From CAYINU01 sp964364855 (GTDB lineage Bacteria; Margulisbacteria; Marinamargulisbacteria; CAYINU01), in the NCBI GenBank assembly GCA_964364855.1, contig CAYINU010000007.1, forward strand, positions 1 through 38,258: DNA of 38,258 nt, read 5' to 3'. Shown one piece after another: positions 1-9,323 of the stretch. How positions within the stretch are numbered: position 1 is the stretch's first letter; the number at the start of each line of letters is the position of its first letter. A program made the position numbers and the translations under genes. Below the pieces are notes generated by a model. That model had not been told where the DNA came from. It saw nothing but the letters and a program-made list of their open reading frames with translations, and made no database searches.

Positions 1-51
1 GGATTTTTTTGACTGACACTTAACGCCGCAGATGCAAATGAGGACACGCCT
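1..51 (+). mobile_element. Right end of a MITE-like inverted-repeat element (partial)
   Basis: The first 46 bases are identical to bases 34335-34380, inside the complete element near the other end of the window. The shared part continues to the outer terminus, which here reads GGACACGCCT followed by TA. The left part lies outside the window. The element carries no coding sequence. It is a non-autonomous repeat, and the TA just outside both copies suggests a TA target as used by IS630/Tc1-mariner transposases; no such transposase is in the window. The window beginning inside a repeat suggests a contig edge. Confidence 0.8.
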
Positions 52-133
52 TAGTCAAGGCCATCACACTCGCCCTCCAAATGCCATCCTGGTATTTGAG
101 AGGATTGGATTCGAAATGGTACAGTGGGGGGAC

Positions 134-1747
134 ATGAAGAATCTGCCTATCGGGACACAGACGTTTGAAGGCATTGTCACGGGACACTATGTATATGTGG
201 ACAAGACGCGTTTTATCTACGATCTAGCCGTTGCGGGATCTGAGTCTGCGACTGCGTCTGGCCCCAAATTCTTTCTATCTCGTCCCCGCCGATTCGGGAA
301 AAGCCTGACGATCTCGACGTTAGATGCCCTGTTTTCGGGACGGCGAGATCTGTTTGAGGGGTTGTGGATTACCCAACATACCGACTATGCATTCGACACG
401 TTTCCCGTATTGCGATTTGATTTGTCCAATATCGGCAAGGAAGATGGCGCTCAGTTGCGCTTCAGCCTTGAAAAACGCGTCGAGCAATTGGCCACCGAAC
501 ACGGGGTGCACATCGACACCACCCTCGCGCTGGGAGTGCGTTTTGGACAGTTGATTCAAAAAGTAGCCGCCAAGACTCAAAAACGAGTAGTGGTTTTAGT
601 GGACGAATACGACGCTCCCATCATCCGTCACATCACAGATGCCCCAAAAGCAGCAGACAACCGAGACGTCCTTCGAGAGTTTTATACAACCCTCAAAGCC
701 GAGGACGCCCATATGCGATTTGTCTTGCTAACAGGCGTCAGCAAATTCTCGAAAGTGTCGGTGTTTTCGGGACTAAACAACTTGCAAGATCTGACGATGG
801 ATGTGCGATATGCCCCCTTTTTGGGGTATACGCAGGAAGAGCTGGAATTTAATTTTAAAGCCCATATTGAAGCTTTGGCCGAGGCCGAGCAACTGACGCT
901 GCCTGAAACCCTTGAGAAGATCAAACACTGGTATAACGGTTACCGGTTTTCGGAAGCAGAAACCAAAGTCTACAATCCGTTTTCAACATTGTTGCTGTTC
1001 GAACAAAAACGATTCAAATCGCATTGGTTTGAGACCGGGACACCGACGTTTTTGGTGGAGTTGTTGAAAAAAACAGGGTTTGAGATTGCCAACGTAGACC
1101 ATCTCGAGGTCGATGAAAGTGCATTTTCAACCTATGAAATTGAGAATTTGGATCCTTTGGCCCTGCTATTTCAAACAGGTTATTTAACAATCGCATCCTA
1201 TGATCAGCCTACAGGACGGTATCGGTTAGGGTACCCCAATCGAGAAGTAAAAGCGTCTTTTTCAGACGCTTTGTTATCGGGCTTTTCTGAAAATATGCTG
1301 TCGGTATCTCAAAGTAGTTTGGCCGTTTTGGAACGCAGCCTCAAAGCAAGTGATCTGGAGACGTTTTTCGAAACGCTGCGCGTCTTTTTCGCCAAAATAC
1401 CCTATACGATTCAACTGAAGAACGAGAAATATTACCAGACGATTTTTTACCTTATATTTACTTTGATAGGGTTGAGGATTCAAGCGGAGGTTACGACCAA
1501 TCGAGGCCGGATCGACGCAGTAGTAGAGACAACAGGCAGGGTCTATATCTTCGAATTCAAGTTACAAGGAACGGCAGAAGAAGCGCTGGCGCAGATTTTG
1601 GAAAAGGGATATGTAGAAAAGTATCTGGAAAAGAAGAAGCCGATGGCGTTGTATGGGATTTCATTTGATGCCACAGAACGCAATATCGATCGATGGGTGA
1701 GCCGGGAGTTTGATGTGGACGGAGATATGACCGTTCGCTTGCCTTAA
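134..1747 (+). CDS. AAA-ATPase-like / PD-(D/E)XK nuclease-like protein
   Basis: A 537-residue protein with the layout of the AAA-ATPase-like (Pfam AAA-ATPase_like) plus PDDEXK_9 family. The N-terminus MKNLPIGTQTFEGI...YVDKT is the family signature. A P-loop follows at about residues 50-58 (RPRRFGKS), then a Walker B strand VVVLVDEYDAP with D157 and E158. The C-terminus holds a nuclease-like core with D461 and E474-x-K476 (RIDAV... IFEFKL). I chose the ATG at 134 because it opens the family N-terminus and follows a G-rich GGGGGGA; the frame stays open upstream to an ATG at 32 inside the MITE, which is unlikely as a start. Family members are usually multicopy, often in host-associated or gut bacteria, and their role is not established. 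Its stop overlaps that of the convergent phosphatase gene through a shared TTAA. Confidence 0.85.
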   Translation: MKNLPIGTQTFEGIVTGHYVYVDKTRFIYDLAVAGSESATASGPKFFLSRPRRFGKSLTISTLDALFSGRRDLFEGLWITQHTDYAFDTFPVLRFDLSNIGKEDGAQLRFSLEKRVEQLATEHGVHIDTTLALGVRFGQLIQKVAAKTQKRVVVLVDEYDAPIIRHITDAPKAADNRDVLREFYTTLKAEDAHMRFVLLTGVSKFSKVSVFSGLNNLQDLTMDVRYAPFLGYTQEELEFNFKAHIEALAEAEQLTLPETLEKIKHWYNGYRFSEAETKVYNPFSTLLLFEQKRFKSHWFETGTPTFLVELLKKTGFEIANVDHLEVDESAFSTYEIENLDPLALLFQTGYLTIASYDQPTGRYRLGYPNREVKASFSDALLSGFSENMLSVSQSSLAVLERSLKASDLETFFETLRVFFAKIPYTIQLKNEKYYQTIFYLIFTLIGLRIQAEVTTNRGRIDAVVETTGRVYIFEFKLQGTAEEALAQILEKGYVEKYLEKKKPMALYGISFDATERNIDRWVSREFDVDGDMTVRLP

Positions 1748-3195
1748 CCGCGGGGCATTACAATCAAACTTTCAGCGATGGATTTTGCCCACTTTAAACA
1801 AAAAAGGTACTGTTCCGGCTGTTGTACCAGCAGCACCCGTTGACGGCGTAGCTGAATCAACCACTCCGTTATGGGAAAGGGAGCTGCCAGAAAATCTGTC
1901 GGTTTTTTTTCAGCGAACATGTGGGTCAGACGGTCCGATAGGTCCAGGCAAAATAGCAGGGTGCCGGTACGACCCACACCCGCACTACAATGAATTACGG
2001 CCGTAGGTACCGAGCGAAGGCGATCCAAAAGTCGGGAGAAAGCGGTCATATTGCCAGGGCCGGCAAGGTCAGCCCAGTTTTCTAAATGAACTTGCCGAAA
2101 GGTAGTATCGCCTGAGGCGCGATGAATGCGAATTTCTCTTTCCATCAGACCGTCATTTGGGTTTTGGCCCGCAAGGAATGCACTGACTTTTTCTCCGTTT
2201 TGGGTCACCGCTTCCAGAACGGATTCTCCCTTGTCCGGCCAATAGGGGGTCCATTTCACACGTCCTGTCGGATCGGTTGCGGGACCCAGCGCTACAACCA
2301 GGGGAATCTGCAGCTCGGCGAGCATGACCAAAAAGTCTCCCACCGCATGACTTAAGGGACCCTGAGCCGCAATGAAACGGTGACCGGCCACCTCGACATA
2401 GTTGGCATGATAGCGAAAAGCAGGATGGTCGGGCAGCCGTGTTCTGGGTAAACAACGAATGTGGGGATATCGATCCAGAAGAGGGTCATAGGAGGGTAGG
2501 GTATCGGGCAACTCTTTGGTAACCCGCATCTGGGCAAACTGGACATTGGCAATATCCGTTAATTCCAAGGGGTAGTGGACCAAGTCGCCTACGCTTTGAA
2601 TGCGAGGCAAGTCGCTGGGCTCTACCAGCAAGAGATCCGGATCCTTTTTGTAGTGCTTTTTTAGCCTTTCAATTTGCTGATCTGATAAGGTGTTGTAGCG
2701 AATATCCAGCCGTGGCCATCGTTTTTCGGCCTCCAATGCCGCTATCAGCAGATCGACTCCGGGTCCCAATTGGTTCTGCCAGAGCCGTAATTCGGGCAGA
2801 CGGGTCAGGGTAATCAGCGCCGAAATGGCTTCTGTATTCAACCGGTTGAATCCCACATCCAGACCTATCAGTTGTTGCGGGAAGTGTTTGGCCAATACGG
2901 CCAAGGCTTTTGCATCCACAAAATTGTCCGTGATATCCAATTCCTGGACCGTGCTCTGTGATAGGGCGGCGAAGAGCGCTTGGGCGCCTTCGGACATCAC
3001 GTTGTTGTTTTTGATTTTGAGGGTTTTGATGTGCAGTTTAGGCAAATAGTGTGCCAGCGCTTTTGCGCCGGGAATACCGAAATTGTTGTCATTAAGATCC
3101 ACGACATCCATGACTTGGCCTTCAACCAGCCATTTTTCGCAAATCTCGGTTAAATAGGCGGCATCCACACCCAAGTTGGCCAGGGATTCTTGCAT
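1744..3195 (-). CDS. Leucine-rich-repeat protein tyrosine phosphatase, eukaryote-like
   Basis: A 483-residue protein. Residues about 30-200 are leucine-rich repeats of the ribonuclease-inhibitor kind, with recurring LxLxxN-type strands (VVDLNDNNFG, LKIKNNNV, ELDITDNFV, LDVGFNRL, LRLWQNQL). Residues about 230-475 form a classical tyrosine phosphatase domain. They include the core ANYVEV...FIAAQGPLSHAVGDF, a WPD-type loop read as WAD with the acid D376, the signature HCSAGVGRTG with C403 and the closing arginine, and a Q-loop VQQPEQY. No signal peptide or membrane segment is evident. Domains of this type in bacteria are typically secreted effectors acting on host phosphoproteins (YopH and SptP are known cases); that role is inferred here. 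It is divergent from tyrS with only 34 bp between the two starts. Confidence 0.88.
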   Translation of the reverse strand: MQESLANLGVDAAYLTEICEKWLVEGQVMDVVDLNDNNFGIPGAKALAHYLPKLHIKTLKIKNNNVMSEGAQALFAALSQSTVQELDITDNFVDAKALAVLAKHFPQQLIGLDVGFNRLNTEAISALITLTRLPELRLWQNQLGPGVDLLIAALEAEKRWPRLDIRYNTLSDQQIERLKKHYKKDPDLLLVEPSDLPRIQSVGDLVHYPLELTDIANVQFAQMRVTKELPDTLPSYDPLLDRYPHIRCLPRTRLPDHPAFRYHANYVEVAGHRFIAAQGPLSHAVGDFLVMLAELQIPLVVALGPATDPTGRVKWTPYWPDKGESVLEAVTQNGEKVSAFLAGQNPNDGLMEREIRIHRASGDTTFRQVHLENWADLAGPGNMTAFSRLLDRLRSVPTAVIHCSAGVGRTGTLLFCLDLSDRLTHMFAEKKPTDFLAAPFPITEWLIQLRRQRVLLVQQPEQYLFCLKWAKSIAESLIVMPRG

Positions 3196-3229
3196 ATCTT
3201 TAACTTACCCCGCTACACTGAAATTTACT

Positions 3230-4435
3230 ATGGCCCAACGCATCCAAAAGACACCTGCCGAACAATTGGCCCTTATTATACATGGTGTGGCCTCTCTGAT
3301 TTCCGAATCTGAATGCTTGGAGAAATTGGAAAAATCGTACCGCACCCAAACCCCACTCAAGGTCAAATTCGGCGCAGACCCGTCTCGTCCCGATATTCAT
3401 TTGGGTCACGCCGTCATCTTGAATAAATTGCGGCTTCTGCAGGACTTGGGACATACGGTGTATTTTATCATTGGCGATTTTACGGCCATGATCGGGGATC
3501 CCACGGGCCGCAATAAAACACGTCCGCCATTAAATGGGGAAGAAATTACGGCCAACGCCAAAACCTACGCGGATCAAGTGTTTCGAATATTGGATCGCGA
3601 CCGTACCGAAATGATTTACAACAGCCATTGGCTGGGTCAACTCCCAGCGCATGACATCGTCGGACTGATGGCAAAAGTCACGGTGAGCCAATTATTGGAA
3701 CGCGATGATTTTTCGAAGCGTTATGAGTCCGAACACCCTATTTTTCTTCACGAATTGCTGTATCCCATTTTGCAAGGTTACGATTCGGTGGTGCTGGAAG
3801 CCGACCTCGAAGTCGGGGGGACCGATCAGACTTTTAATTTACTGATGGGCCGTGAACTGCAACGGGCCTCCGGTATGGCGCCGCAATGTGTGCTGACCCT
3901 GCCTATTTTGGAAGGGCTGGACGGTGTCCAAAAAATGTCGAAGAGTTTGGACAACTATGTGTCCCTCACTGACGATCCCGTGAATATGTTCGGGAAGTTG
4001 ATGTCGATTCCGGATACGGTTATGGATCGCTATTTCATCTTGCTCACGACGCTAACGGAGCATGAAATTTCGACCCTCTTGCAGGGCCATCCTATGATAG
4101 CCAAAAAGACCTTGGCTGAGCGGATTACGGCGCAATTTAGCTCCCCCAAAGCGGCGGCGGCGGCCCGGGCTCAGTTTGAGAACGTGTTTTCAAAAGGAGA
4201 ACTTCCGGATGACATGTCTAAGGTCACTGTTTTACCGGGCAGTATCAATCTCATTTCCCTGATGGCCGAACACCATATGGCCCCATCCAAAAACGAGGCT
4301 AGGCGTCTGCTGGATGCACATGCCATACACCTAAATGGTGAGACGGTTATGGAAGCAACGGTACATCTGACCCCGGGTGAACATGTCCTCAAAGTCGGTA
4401 AGCGGCGGTTTTTGAAATTGGTCGCCGGGAATTGA
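3230..4435 (+). CDS. tyrS: Tyrosyl-tRNA synthetase
   Basis: A 401-residue class I synthetase that charges tRNA-Tyr in the cytoplasm. It has the HIGH-type motif HLGH at residues 57-60 within KFGADPSRPDIHLGHAV, the tyrosine-pocket region EVGGTDQTFNLLMGREL, and KMSKS at residues 235-239. The C-terminus (about residues 335-400) looks like an S4 RNA-binding domain (MAPSKNEARRLLDAHAIHLNGE). Length is normal for the family. The frame is open upstream to an alternative start at 3176, but that would overlap the divergent phosphatase gene and add a segment the family lacks, so I use the ATG at 3230. It is convergent with the following orphan, whose stop lies 2 bp away. Confidence 0.96.
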   Translation: MAQRIQKTPAEQLALIIHGVASLISESECLEKLEKSYRTQTPLKVKFGADPSRPDIHLGHAVILNKLRLLQDLGHTVYFIIGDFTAMIGDPTGRNKTRPPLNGEEITANAKTYADQVFRILDRDRTEMIYNSHWLGQLPAHDIVGLMAKVTVSQLLERDDFSKRYESEHPIFLHELLYPILQGYDSVVLEADLEVGGTDQTFNLLMGRELQRASGMAPQCVLTLPILEGLDGVQKMSKSLDNYVSLTDDPVNMFGKLMSIPDTVMDRYFILLTTLTEHEISTLLQGHPMIAKKTLAERITAQFSSPKAAAAARAQFENVFSKGELPDDMSKVTVLPGSINLISLMAEHHMAPSKNEARRLLDAHAIHLNGETVMEATVHLTPGEHVLKVGKRRFLKLVAGN

Positions 4436-4437
4436 CT

Positions 4438-7400
4438 CTATCCTCTGTGCCTGCGCGCTGCGCGACCTGGTTTGGGTTGTGGTGCCGCGGCGGCGGCCGA
4501 GGGTTGGAGTTCCTTTTCAAAGGCCTCCATCCACGCCATTAAATCAGACAACGGCAAGTCACTTAACTTTAAAAGTACGGCTGATTCCGCGTGGGAAGCG
4601 ACTGCACGGCAGAAGTCACGTAAATAGGGGAAGACCATATGGAACAAAAACCGCAGGAAGTCAGCCTTTGATGGAACTTGAGTCTGATCCGGCTTGCGGA
4701 AGTGGTCATAAAGTTCTAAGAATCGAAACAGTGTACAGAAATCTTCGGGTTGATCCTGCTGCTTTAAGTTTTGGAAGGTTGTTCGCAACCGAACTTCAAT
4801 ATGGTCTTTGGGAGTCGTTCGTGATTGGAATCCGAGCAGGGGTAGGAAAAGATTAAGATACCGGCTGGTTTCTTCCGGGGGGAGCATCATCCCGATCATA
4901 TGGATGGCGTGAATCAATAGCTGGGCTGCGATCGGCCCGGGAATGGCACCTTCCGTCCTAATCGGCAAAAGATGTTCGGCCTGATCGAGATGGTCTGGGG
5001 AAAGTACGAGTACAGTAGCACACACCATATCCCTGGCCCGATCGTTCCATGGCTTGCGATCAGGAACTGCCTGCTCGATCGCCAGTAACAGCTGTTCGCA
5101 AACCGAAAGAAATCGGGCCATTTCGGTGCGGCATGCCGGATACGCCTCCTTCAAAATAGCGATCTGCGCATCAGCTCTGTCTTCTGCCAAGCTCTGATGA
5201 AAATGGCCCAATTTGGCCAATGTGTTTAGTGCAAGCTGAATGCTTTCCTCAGTGGGACGGTCAGGCAGGGAAAAGGTTTGAAAAGCGGCTACCAAGGCAT
5301 CCGCAGAAGCGATTTCCGGAGAAGAGGCGACACGATATTTACTGCTCTGGGACTGACTTAAGAATCTTTCTAGTTCTGGACATGATGACATCGGCCTGCT
5401 TGGCGTGCCTATCGGACTATAACTGCGTGAAAGAATATCTCTGGCCCGTTCAGCTACCGCAGCTTGGGTTGCCGATGGCCCATTGATCGCTCGGCATAAG
5501 GCTGCTAACTGTGTTAGGTAATATAGCGCTATGCGGGGGTTGGTGTTTATTAAAAGGAATCCCAACTGTTGCGAAACAAATGGGTGTAGGCTGGGTGCCA
5601 GATCTGCCCAAGGTAATTCTTGGGTAGGACCAGTGACAAACTGCGCTAGATCAGCGGGTGCACCTCGGACTGGAAAACGCCCAGGGGTCGACGTCCATTC
5701 GAGGAAAAAGCATGGCACGTGGCCTGGCATCAAAATGACATTAGGCTGATCGGTCATTTGAGCGCGGGCATAATCCACGAGAAATTTAACGGAGATGGTA
5801 AAATAGCACTTTATTTTCGGGTTTTCGAAAGGGGTTAGATAATAGAATAATAGGCCCCTTTCCTCACCGGGAAAAATCGAACAGAATTCCTCGACATTTC
5901 CATTGCAATAAGCGTCCACAACCCTAAAGCAGGAGGTGGCCAATTCATGGTTTGGAAACCGTGCCTGCAGGAGTCGTATGGCTGCGGGGGTGTCAGAAGG
6001 GCTATCCAAGACGTCTGAGATATCTTTGGTCATACAGTATGATAATACAGCGACCGCTATGGCTGCGGTGTCCCGGTTGGCGACCCGGATGTAATCAATG
6101 GTCTCGACCAAAAGTCGCTGTCCCTCTTTGGTTTTAAGCAAATCCGGGGGTGATATTCGGGAACAAAATTGCGTGACCATGCCCACCCCTTCCGGCTTAG
6201 AAAGGCAGCGAGCCAATACATAACAGACTAGCCGAATACCGTGATCGCTTGACATGGAAATGGGAAATTCCGACGATACTAGTGACGATACTAGTATAGT
6301 TGCCCAATTCAATAGGGCTTCTGGCTGGCTGTTCCGGATAACGAACTGAAGTTGCGAATCCAGATCGGTCTCACGCAACGTCTCCACAAGGATGGTTGAC
6401 CATTCGAGAATCGTTTTTCTTTCCATTCCGGGATTGTTGGCAAGGCCTACCATTGCGATTGTTGCTCGTAGCAGAGGGCTTCCTTTCTCGGACGAGGTCA
6501 GCTGGTTCATACATTGTGTCAGCCAATCGAATGACAGTGCCCTAAAAGCAGGCAATGCGGGATCTTCCCCGATTGTTAATTTTAAGAAGCGTGATACAAG
6601 CTGCGCTTGCAAAGCTGCATTGGCATGTTGGGCCAACCATTTGGCCAACGTCGGTCGCCGCAAGGGGTGGTCACCAAATGATAATTTCGGGTGCTCGTTG
6701 AACTGATTGACTAGGGCCAGAAGGTCTTGGGTGGGAAGGGGTGGTTCCACTGTTATGGCCTGCTCAAATAAGGTCATCACGTCCGGCTCTAGTGCATGTC
6801 TTTCAATTTTCATTCTCAGCTTTTGGAGTAAGCCTTCAGGTGCTGTCCTGTCATGGGTCGTTTCTGGTACGAGCGCAGCCGGCTCAGGTGAGGGCAAGCA
6901 TCTTGGCAACTGTTGGGCAGCCCTCAAAATGGCTTCTGATTGGGCCATTAGATAAGCGACATGGGCCTCTCTCGTATGTTCACTGGGTTTTACGTCCTCG
7001 GGGCCGACGACCAACCGAAGCGTACTTCGGGGATCTTCCACGACATACAATCGTCTTTCGGGGGTGCCCGTGAGATGCATTTTGTATACCCGGAGGCCTC
7101 GGAGAAAATCGCCGGCTAATATCTGCCGATCCGAAGGAGAATGGCTGGCCAAATAATGGAGTGCCTCCCAATTGAGAGTGGATTGCGTGGCATCCAGAGC
7201 CAAGACATCCGCATAGCCTAGATGGTGACAGAGTGCGACGTAAGTATCTGGCCACTTTTGAGTAGTGTTTAAACGGCCGAGCTGTCTTACGACCGTTATA
7301 CCCATTTGCAAAAACAACGTGGCCAGCTGGCTGACGTTTCCACTATCACGATCAAACGCCATGATGGCACGTGCGAATTCATTTCTTTGGCCGGACTTTC

Positions 7401-7443
7401 GAACTTGGGATAAGAGATCGTCAATCGGTGCTATAATAGGCAT
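4438..7443 (-). CDS. Hypothetical protein, large and probably all-helical
   Basis: A 1001-residue product that I do not recognise. It has no signal peptide, no convincing membrane segment and no nucleotide-binding or catalytic motif. It reads as mostly amphipathic helices (for example the stretches around residues 210-330 and 620-760), as in helical-repeat scaffold proteins, but no repeat register is clear by eye. The last 25 residues are Ala/Pro/Arg-rich and basic (ending PGRAARRHRG). Two starts are possible: the ATG at 7443, used here, and a TTG four codons upstream at 7455; neither has a strong ribosome binding site. It lies downstream of phoR on the same strand with a gap of about 90 bp, so co-transcription is possible. 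Base composition resembles its neighbours. Confidence 0.75.
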   Translation of the reverse strand: MPIIAPIDDLLSQVRKSGQRNEFARAIMAFDRDSGNVSQLATLFLQMGITVVRQLGRLNTTQKWPDTYVALCHHLGYADVLALDATQSTLNWEALHYLASHSPSDRQILAGDFLRGLRVYKMHLTGTPERRLYVVEDPRSTLRLVVGPEDVKPSEHTREAHVAYLMAQSEAILRAAQQLPRCLPSPEPAALVPETTHDRTAPEGLLQKLRMKIERHALEPDVMTLFEQAITVEPPLPTQDLLALVNQFNEHPKLSFGDHPLRRPTLAKWLAQHANAALQAQLVSRFLKLTIGEDPALPAFRALSFDWLTQCMNQLTSSEKGSPLLRATIAMVGLANNPGMERKTILEWSTILVETLRETDLDSQLQFVIRNSQPEALLNWATILVSSLVSSEFPISMSSDHGIRLVCYVLARCLSKPEGVGMVTQFCSRISPPDLLKTKEGQRLLVETIDYIRVANRDTAAIAVAVLSYCMTKDISDVLDSPSDTPAAIRLLQARFPNHELATSCFRVVDAYCNGNVEEFCSIFPGEERGLLFYYLTPFENPKIKCYFTISVKFLVDYARAQMTDQPNVILMPGHVPCFFLEWTSTPGRFPVRGAPADLAQFVTGPTQELPWADLAPSLHPFVSQQLGFLLINTNPRIALYYLTQLAALCRAINGPSATQAAVAERARDILSRSYSPIGTPSRPMSSCPELERFLSQSQSSKYRVASSPEIASADALVAAFQTFSLPDRPTEESIQLALNTLAKLGHFHQSLAEDRADAQIAILKEAYPACRTEMARFLSVCEQLLLAIEQAVPDRKPWNDRARDMVCATVLVLSPDHLDQAEHLLPIRTEGAIPGPIAAQLLIHAIHMIGMMLPPEETSRYLNLFLPLLGFQSRTTPKDHIEVRLRTTFQNLKQQDQPEDFCTLFRFLELYDHFRKPDQTQVPSKADFLRFLFHMVFPYLRDFCRAVASHAESAVLLKLSDLPLSDLMAWMEAFEKELQPSAAAAAPQPKPGRAARRHRG

Positions 7444-7535
7444 TTGTTTTCGCAACGGGATACTCCGGTCTCAGTATTAGTTGATGCACAACCAAAACCC
7501 TTATCGACTGGCTACTGAGGGTAGTTGCGGCTTAT

Positions 7536-9314
7536 TTAAGCGCGGGGCAGATAAATGGTGAATTGCGACCCCTCACCGGGTGCGCTTTTGAGGGTAATCT
7601 GCCCCTCGTGTGCCTGGATAATGTGTTTAACAATGGCCAGACCCAAGCCGGTGCCCCCCAACCGGCGGCTGCGGGCTTTATCGACACGGTAGAAGCGCTC
7701 AAACAGACGGCTATGGTGCTGTGGCGCAATACCGGGCCCTTGATCCAGAACATCAATGCGAATGGTTTGTGGTAGCGCGTACACTTCGACACGAACGGAA
7801 GTCTTTTCCGGACTGTACTTGATGGCATTTTCGATCAGGTTAATCAAGGCCTGTTCAATCATGTGACGATTAATTTTGACCTCAATTCCATCGGGGCAAC
7901 GGAACCGTAACGAAATGTGTTTCTCGCTGGCCTTCATTTCGCAGGCCTGGATGGCAGCCTCGATAACCGGCTGCAGAGGCTGAAGCGTTCGTTCAAATGC
8001 GCCATAGTCACTATCCCGCTCGACCCGTGACAACCGCAAAATGTCCTCGATGATGGCTTCTAATCTGAGGGACTGCTTGTGGATGATACTCAGGAAATGT
8101 TCCAAGTCTTCCGGTTTATCTTTGGCCCCTTCTAGCAACGTTTCGACAAAACCGCGAATAGAGGTAATGGGTGTACGCAATTCGTGGGACACATTAGCCA
8201 CGAATTCTTTGCGAATGCTTTCCAGTTCTTTTAACCGCGAAATATCATGCAAGATGACGACGGTTCCCTGAATGTTGCGGTGGGCATCACGCAGCTGATT
8301 GGTCTCGACTTGAAAATAGATGTGATTTTCCGGATCCAAACAAATTTCGGTTTCAATGGGCTCGGCTTGGTGCATGGCTTCCTCGAGAACCCGTTGAAAA
8401 TCCGGATTTGGAATAACCTCTACAACCGATTTGCCCAATAGTTCTTTTTCTGATCGGTTTAGCAGGTGAGTGACGGCATCGTTGACCATAGCAATGTGCT
8501 TATAGGGGTCGATCAGCAACAGACCCGCCACCATACTTTTTAAGATGACAGCTTTTTCGCGGTTTTGGTGATCGATGGTTTGCAACCGGCTGTCGAGCTG
8601 TGTTGCCATTTCATTCATCGCCACGGCAAGTGAGGCCATTTCTTCGGTATTGGGAATGGGCATTTTTTCATCGAGGTGGCCCTTCGCGAAGCGTTCGGCG
8701 CCTTTTTTTAACAAGGCAATCGGCTGGGTGATGTTATGTGAAATAACCAGACTTAAAATGGCGGACAAAAATGCAATAACCAGTCCGGCATAAAAGAGTT
8801 TGCTGTAGAGCTGATCCATCGGTACTTTCACTGTCCGATACGGAATTCCTACTCGCATCGCCCCCATGATCTTACCCTCACTATTCACAAACGGAGAGGC
8901 GTAAAAAATCATTTTGGTATTTTGCAATAGGCTGTTGTGCACCTGGTAATTGGCACGTCCTTCCAGGGCATGACGCATCTCCGCAAAGTGTAATGCTTTC
9001 CAGCGGGGATGACGGGTATCGACCGACGCAGCCATCACTTGCCCCTGGGCATCAATGACGATCACCTCGAGATTGATTTTTTTGCCCAGGCGATCCACGC
9101 TGGCTTGCAGGCTAGCCCTATCGGACCGGAGCACAAGTGGGGTCAAAATATCCTCAAGAAGGGCTGAGCGGCTGACCAAAATTTCGGTGGTACGATTGAA
9201 AAACATCGTGCCCACGATCTTGCTCATATACCAAGTCACGGCGAACAGACAAAAGACGGTGACCAGCAAATAGCTGGGAAAGATTTGCCAGAGCAATCGG
9301 CGTTTGTGTGGCAA
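7536..9314 (-). CDS. phoR: PhoR-type membrane sensor histidine kinase
   Basis: A 592-residue sensor kinase, presumed partner of the adjacent PhoB-type regulator. It has a first membrane helix at about residues 11-30, an extracytoplasmic sensor of about 140 residues, a second helix at about 172-191, HAMP at 192-245 and PAS at about 255-355. The phosphoacceptor is H377 in FVANVSHELRTP. ATP-binding boxes follow: NLIENAIKYS, DQGPGIAP, FERFYRVD and GTGLGLAIV. The start is a TTG; the next in-frame methionine would delete the first membrane helix. It begins 9 bp after phoB. The phosphate-starvation role comes from similarity to PhoR/PhoB. No pst or phoU gene is present here, so another signal is possible; the large periplasmic sensor resembles Gram-positive PhoR/WalK types more than E. 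coli PhoR. Confidence 0.9.
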   Translation of the reverse strand: MPHKRRLLWQIFPSYLLVTVFCLFAVTWYMSKIVGTMFFNRTTEILVSRSALLEDILTPLVLRSDRASLQASVDRLGKKINLEVIVIDAQGQVMAASVDTRHPRWKALHFAEMRHALEGRANYQVHNSLLQNTKMIFYASPFVNSEGKIMGAMRVGIPYRTVKVPMDQLYSKLFYAGLVIAFLSAILSLVISHNITQPIALLKKGAERFAKGHLDEKMPIPNTEEMASLAVAMNEMATQLDSRLQTIDHQNREKAVILKSMVAGLLLIDPYKHIAMVNDAVTHLLNRSEKELLGKSVVEVIPNPDFQRVLEEAMHQAEPIETEICLDPENHIYFQVETNQLRDAHRNIQGTVVILHDISRLKELESIRKEFVANVSHELRTPITSIRGFVETLLEGAKDKPEDLEHFLSIIHKQSLRLEAIIEDILRLSRVERDSDYGAFERTLQPLQPVIEAAIQACEMKASEKHISLRFRCPDGIEVKINRHMIEQALINLIENAIKYSPEKTSVRVEVYALPQTIRIDVLDQGPGIAPQHHSRLFERFYRVDKARSRRLGGTGLGLAIVKHIIQAHEGQITLKSAPGEGSQFTIYLPRA

Positions 9315-9323
9315 GAAAGGCCC

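Noticed and set aside
32..133. First gene starting at ATG 32
   Set aside because: That start lies inside the MITE end and adds a segment absent from the family; the conserved N-terminus begins at 134.
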